In this document: in pieces, positions 58,931 through 64,000 of the stretch
How positions within the stretch are numbered: the first letter of the stretch is position 1
Layout of the letters: each line of letters starts with the position of its first letter
Assembly (NCBI GenBank): GCA_932521035.1
Contig: OW051497.1
Span: 9,114,001-9,178,000, forward strand
Direction of reading: 5' to 3'
From: Oscheius dolichura
Taxonomy: Eukaryota; Nematoda; Chromadorea; Rhabditida; Rhabditidae
DNA length: 64,000 nucleotides
The notes under the pieces: generated by a model
What the model was told of the DNA's origin: nothing
Seen by the model: the letters and a program-made list of their open reading frames with translations, nothing else
The model's database searches: none
Translations under genes and position numbers: made by a program

Positions 58931-61343
58931 ATGGCTGAAGCGCAGGTCACTGAATACAAGGCGTATAGAAGGCGGTGGATCTACCTCCTTGTTGCCGTGG
59001 CTGTCAACTTTTCGAACGGCAATGTGAGTTGTTTTGAACTTGTGCAAACAAGTGAGCCTTCTGCCCTCAATAGAGGTGACAATAGCCACGTGAATACGAG
59101 TGGGAACTAATGAATACCCCTTCCCTCTAATGATCCCATATTCCAGACTTGGATTACCTACGCCGCTATTACATTCTACACAAATGATTTCTACGACAAT
59201 AAAAATGCTGCGACCTTCTTCAACACAATATTCATGGTTCTATCTATTCCTGTGGGATTTTTGGCTATATGGTGGACTGACAAGCGTGGCCTTCGGTCGG
59301 CGGTAGGTTATTTTCCTGCAAACTTCCTGCAGTTTCTTTCTATTTGCCTTCGAATAGTTTCCCATCGTAAACTTTCCTATAACCGGGCCACACGGGTTTC
59401 AATAAAATCAATGCATTTCAGTTTCTCATAGGAGCATGGACAAATGTACTCGGAAACATTGTACGATTTGCCGGATCGGGACCATGGATGCCGGAAAATG
59501 CAAGGTCAGTGATCAAATGATTACGAGAGATCGGGTACAACAAAGATCTCTGTCTTTTTTTGGCGCGCCGTTGAACTTACAGATTGCTGTATTTCTGCTG
59601 AAAAGACGTCGTCTTAACTACTATCATTAATCAAACAAAAACGTCCGTGAATGCGGGCAGACGCTTTTTGGTCTTACGGCGAGGACGATTAAAAATGAAA
59701 ACGGTGACCTCGTCATAAAATGCTGACCGAGGGACCAGAACCGATGAGGATTTTTCAGGTTTCCAGTGGCTTTTACGGGACAGATAATAGCAGCCTTCGC
59801 TCAGCCCTTTGTGATGTTTCTTCCCACAAAATTGGCGGCTTTCTGGTTCCCTGAAAATGAGAGAGCCCTTGCCAATACACTGGCCAGTATGTCCAACCCT
59901 ATTGGAATCGCCGTGATGTACTCAATCGCCCCTGTCATCGTGAATAAAGCCCACCCAGACAATTTCCAATGGCTTGTAAGTTTTTTGGTCCTTCTTGTGA
60001 GATTAGTGGGCCCCCTTTTCGACCTGGCAGACTAGATTGTTCTCTCTGCTGCGATAAGGCTAGGGAATGGGTTGGTTTCCAGTGGAAGACGCATCCACGT
60101 TGCTACTGGCCTTTCTGTGAGAGAATACGTAACAGCCGTAAAACTGTCCTAATCAATTTCTCTTAATCTTGTTTAGTAACCATTCAATAATTCCACGAGT
60201 TTCAGACTGGAGGATGTCTGGTCGGAGCTATAATAACTGTTGCATTATCCTTCTTCATCACCAGTAGTAAACCACCAACACCTGTGGCGCCCTCTAAAGA
60301 CCTGGGTATAAAGGTCCCTGGCTTCGCGGAGGGAATCAAGCGATGCTTCCGGTCAAGAAGATTCATGACGTTGGCTTGGACTCTGGGAGGAGGAGTAGGA
60401 GCTTTCAATGCTCTTTACAATAACCTGCAGCCTGCCTTGTGCTCCAGGGTAAGATGACTTGAATCATGCTGATCTCTGATCTTTTTAGGGTTACTCTCCC
60501 GGATTCAACGGAGGAATGGGATCACTTTTAATCATGTCCGGTCTCATCGGAGCAGCGATTAGTGGAATCATTGTAGATCAAACCGGAAAATTTGAACTGG
60601 TATGTACTCTTTTATCTTTTTGATCCTTTATCGGAGCAAAAACCGTTTTTTATTACAGGTCATGAAAACTGCGTTTGGGTTCGCTGCTCTAGCCGCGTGC
60701 TCTCTGTCTATCGCAGTAGACTACGAAAATGAGACGGCTTGGATCGTCGTCTCCATTATTCTTTTCGGGCTGTTTGGCTTCGCGGTCTATCCAATTGGTC
60801 TCGAAGCCGGAGTGGAGGCCACCTATCCCGTAGCTGAGGCCACATCTACGGGTCTTATCATTATGATGGGGTTAGTTCGTGTGCTAAGCTTTTGCTATTT
60901 TCAACAGTTCCACTTTTGCAGCTCTAGATAGGAAGGGGATAAGCCTTGCTTAGAAATAGTTGCAAGTGGAAACAGTCAGACCATAAATCATATATTCGTT
61001 TGCAGGCAAATTGAAGGAGTCATATTTGTGGTTGTAACGACGCTACTTGCCCAACAGCCGGACCCTCACACCTTGGCTATCCAAACCTGCGTGAATGATA
61101 ATGCCAACATAAAGACTGTCCTGGTCTGGAGAAGTGAGTTTCCTTTTCATTTTGCTTTCAAATCTAAAATTTCCAGACTCCTTCCTAGCCTGGCTGGGCA
61201 TTGTCCTCCTTCTAATCATCCTCTTCGTACTATTCTTCCGTCCAAAAAGCCGAAGACGCATGTACGAGCGGGAAAAACTGGCCCTTGCCTCTAATGAAAA
61301 ATCGCCGACTTCCGATAATGACTCAGTCATTGAGAGAATTTAA
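58931..61343 (+). CDS. Major facilitator transporter, SLC49A3/MFSD7-like, 469 aa
   Basis: Nine exons (58931-59023, 59147-59302, 59422-59504, 59759-59975, 60206-60448, 60489-60599, 60659-60870, 61006-61133, 61177-61343) give one frame. About twelve hydrophobic segments are seen. Motifs fit the SLC49 (FLVCR/DIRC2/MFSD7) family: RRRWIYLLVAVAVNFSNGN at the N-terminus, IPVGFLAIWWTDKRGLR in the 2-3 loop, PTKLAAFWFPENERALANTL and MSNPIGIAV. These are closest to MFSD7 (SLC49A3) from memory of the family. SLC49 proteins move haem, choline or other small solutes; the substrate here is not predictable. The short cytoplasmic tail is Lys/Arg-rich, then Ser/Asp-rich. It runs convergently to the next gene, 168 bp apart. 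Confidence 0.9.
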
Positions 61344-61511
61344 AACACACGCCAGCTCAAAGATTTTATTACGTATTCCGATACGGAAACCCCTCGTGTA
61401 TACAGTTAACTACAGGTGCTCACTTTTAGTCTGTTTTTTGCCTTTTTCTTGTATAAAAGTTAATCAAACTGTGATTGACAATGTCCATGACAATAAATAC
61501 AACAGAGTGTC

Positions 61512-62913
61512 TCATTCGCTATCGTCGTCCAAAAGGCCCTTGTCGTGAATAGCGTCCGCAATAGTCTTCTTAATGGTGTCGATGGCTTTATTGGCGTCTT
61601 TCCAGTCATCATCATCAAGTGTTCCCTTTCCACCAAACTTTGCTTCCTTCGCATAAGTTTCACACAACTGGATGGATCAATTATCCGCTTAGAAGAAAAG
61701 GAAAACCTTCATTGAATCATCATCTGCCACGTCCAGATAGCTTTTGCAGAGCTTAGCCAGTGAGACGTAGACGCCTAATCGCTCTGGATGGTTCTTATCC
61801 TTCCAAATCTTTTTAGCACAGAGCGTCATTTCATAATAGAGCTCCTAAAAGGCAATAAATTAACAAGAGACCTTATTAAAACCGACCTTGAGGGTATTCC
61901 ATGCCGTTTGTCGTTCATCTTCTCGCGCACACCGGCTCAGTCGGCTGAAGATGTCATAAACAGATTCGTTGTATAAGGATAGCCACACCGCGTCTTTTCT
62001 AGAAGGTGTTAGAATGTGGAAGGAAGATATCTCAGCTTACACCAGTTTTATCTTGTCTATCATCTCTGCGCACTTGTTACAGACCTCTTTTTTATCCTCG
62101 AAACTGGCGCTATAAATGGCGTTCTCCATTTTGAAGGTTCTTGTTTCCTTACCTTGTGACCTTTTCTATTATCACAATATTAACGATTTCCATTTCGGAG
62201 ACTGAGAGTTCTGTCTCCTTGTCCATTGTATATCTATAATGTAAGAGGTCAGTAATAATCCCACATCCCATAATCGTAAAATGAGAACGGTGTGATAATT
62301 GACATAGGGCGCCGGAGGGCACATGGCTATTCTCTAATGGAGGTCTCTTACCCCCTCATTGCCTTTTCCATCATACGAAATGTGTTTTCCTTATCAGTTT
62401 ACTATTTCCTGTAAGGCTAGGGGTCGCTTTCCCCTTTGGCAAAAACACCGGAGCGATATTACTTCTCGCCGCTTGAATGGCACTTCTTTGGCCAGATAGA
62501 CATATACCAGAAAATGTGTGGGCAAGGAGTTAGAGGGAAGATAATGGATTAAATGAATAGGACTTCCCTCTCCCTACCTCCGCGGATTTCCTTCTTACAT
62601 AAAAACGCTTGGCTCCATGTTCGGAAGCTGCTCTTTTCGCTGTTGCAAGCTTTTTGCTCTGGGTACAATGTTTACTTTGGCCGGGGAACGAAACGTTATT
62701 GAAATATTTCCTACCACTTTCAATTTCCCAGCAACTAAGCCTAATATCTATTACATTTTATTAATGATAAAGATTTATTTAAAGGAAATAACCGGGAACT
62801 AGCCGCCAATCCATAGTTTGTGTAAATACTCACGGGTAAATCTTCTCCACTGCTTCATCGATGTTGGTATCGTAGATTCGTCTTGCCTCTGCAAAATCCT
62901 CTGCTCTTCCCAT
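61512..62913 (-). CDS. Divergent 14-3-3-like protein, 211 aa
   Basis: Six exons (62834-62913, 62153-62233, 62041-62109, 61887-61998, 61707-61844, 61512-61667), all introns about 40 nt except the 600-nt first. The fold is recognised from the alignment of AEARRIYDTNIDEAVEKIY with the first helices, of NHPERLGVYVSLAKLCKSYL with the HPIRLGLALNFSVFYYEI core of 14-3-3, and of a final DDWKDANKAIDTIKKTI helix. Classic 14-3-3 proteins (about 245 aa) bind phosphoserine peptides through two Lys/Arg and an Arg-Tyr pair. Here the region of Lys49/Arg56 reads SEMEIVNIVII, and Arg-Tyr is replaced by Arg-Leu, so canonical binding is doubtful. The C-terminus is acidic. An acceptor sequence (TTTTAG) lies just before the ATG. 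Confidence 0.7.
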
Positions 62914-64000
62914 TTTGTTTTGTCTAAAAGATGAAAATCAGTAAAAGAGAGGAGCCGGTTCACGACTTTGCGAATAAAAATAAGCGACAGCTGTGGACAA
63001 CAAAGCTGTTCAAGATCAACCCCCACACAAGCTTTTGTCAAAGACGAGCAAGTCAATAACCAGTGAGGAAAAAGCAAGCTTATTCGCAGATTTTAGAATA
63101 TATCCGTTGAAAACAGGTGGAATAAACGTGAGTGGGAAGGTTTGAGGGGGCGGCCTATTCTCATTGTGGCTTCTTACACATAGCAGGCGCTAGGACCAAC
63201 AAATGCCAATGGATTGGGCTATGACTTCACTGTCAACATGATAAATAACAGTCTGGACATCTTCTGTAAGAGATTAAAATGGGTGGTACATAGTTAGTAA
63301 CAACAACAAATGTACCTTCTTAGTCTCTTCTTGGCTTATTAAGTGGATGTGACAGCCATTGGCTCCCATAAAAGAGCAAAGCCTCTCGTTCATTCTATAA
63401 AGTGGTCGCAAGGCTCAATTGCAAGGTGGCCGCAATGGGGGCGAAACCTTATTTACTCTCCGGGATCTGTTCCATACCCGCCAATTATTTTACAAAGACA
63501 TTGTTAACCTTTGACGTTGCAATGGTCACTCAAAAGTCAGAATCCCCCCTAACCTCCTATCTGTGCATGGTAGGCTTTTTCGGACTGAAGAAAAACATCT
63601 GGCGAAACGTCGGCCAGATCGTCTCGCTTTGTGCCATTGTCGCTTTCTCTCATGCGAAGTTCCGCAGTGTTTAACGATATCTCAAACTGCCATGTGCTCC
63701 ATATGTGTGTCTGCCCTGGATCACACTCTCTTCGACCTCCGAAGATGAAAACAGAAGCATCTGTGTCACACCACGAGCAGTTTCCCACTCCTTTTCGACT
63801 TCACCTAACAGTTTTCTCATTGTCAAGGAAACCAAGTATCCCCTTCGGGTATAATTGAGATGGGACCAGAGACCTTTCATTTATCTAGCTGTCTTCCGCC
63901 TGACACTTCCAACTGTCTTATTTCAGAGAATGGAAGTTGAGTCGCCCAGACAGTACAGTAGGAAAGATCTCCTCGCTTCTTGTAGCTTCATGGCGTCTAC
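62914..64000. other. Non-coding right edge
   Basis: Upstream DNA of the 14-3-3-like gene and beyond. Open frames near 63400-63860 occur on both strands but have no motif or splice support. Confidence 0.45.

Noticed and set aside
63402-63880. Several frames on both strands near the right edge
   Set aside because: Mutually overlapping, without signal peptide, motif or acceptor/donor pairs that would join them.

Overview
The window looks like a compact invertebrate genome, most likely a nematode and perhaps an early-branching one; this is inference. The evidence is a set of spliced genes whose introns are nearly all 35-50 nt with GT...AG ends, a secreted charged helical protein that resembles nematode DUF148/SXP-RAL-2 proteins, several start codons sitting just after a splice-acceptor sequence (compatible with trans-splicing), and a let-7 gene still next to a mir-100 gene. 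No bacterial-style operons, insertion sequences or CRISPR arrays are present. Exon coordinates were worked out by hand, requiring GT...AG introns and one continuous frame.

Left part (1-26 kb): the last codons of an incoming gene (2-94), a small single-pass membrane protein (758-1371), an unplaced Cys-containing protein on the minus strand (1778-2587), then about 7 kb of C/T-rich non-coding DNA leading into a SoxD transcription factor (11322-15856, 11 exons). A GPI-anchored Skeletor-type protein with two DM13 domains follows on the minus strand (17221-20251). About 5.9 kb without genes comes next and includes a dead relic of a second Skeletor gene inside an AT-rich, internally repeated patch.

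Middle (26-40 kb): four minus-strand genes lie head to tail: two tandem cathepsin D/pepsin-like aspartic proteases, a Ly6/uPAR three-finger GPI protein and a 19-exon secreted protein with two DM13-like domains. One protease intron carries a tRNA-Pro gene. A small secreted helical protein (35555-36568) and a TMEM184 membrane protein (37961-39647) follow.

Right part (42-64 kb): a complete attractin orthologue (42489-48207) without a visible C-type lectin domain; a candidate Sm-site/spliced-leader-like small RNA; a TMEM254-like membrane protein; the mir-100~let-7 microRNA pair (52248-52458); about 4 kb of repeat-bearing DNA; two exons of an unrecognised protein (56577-56983); a long inverted-repeat MITE-like element; an SLC49/MFSD7-like transporter; and, convergent to it, a short divergent 14-3-3-like protein.

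The strongest biological points are the intact mir-100~let-7 pair, the tRNA embedded in one of two tandem protease paralogues with intron turnover between them, the recurrence of DM13 domains in nearby genes, and the 14-3-3-like protein that appears to have lost part of its phosphopeptide pocket.
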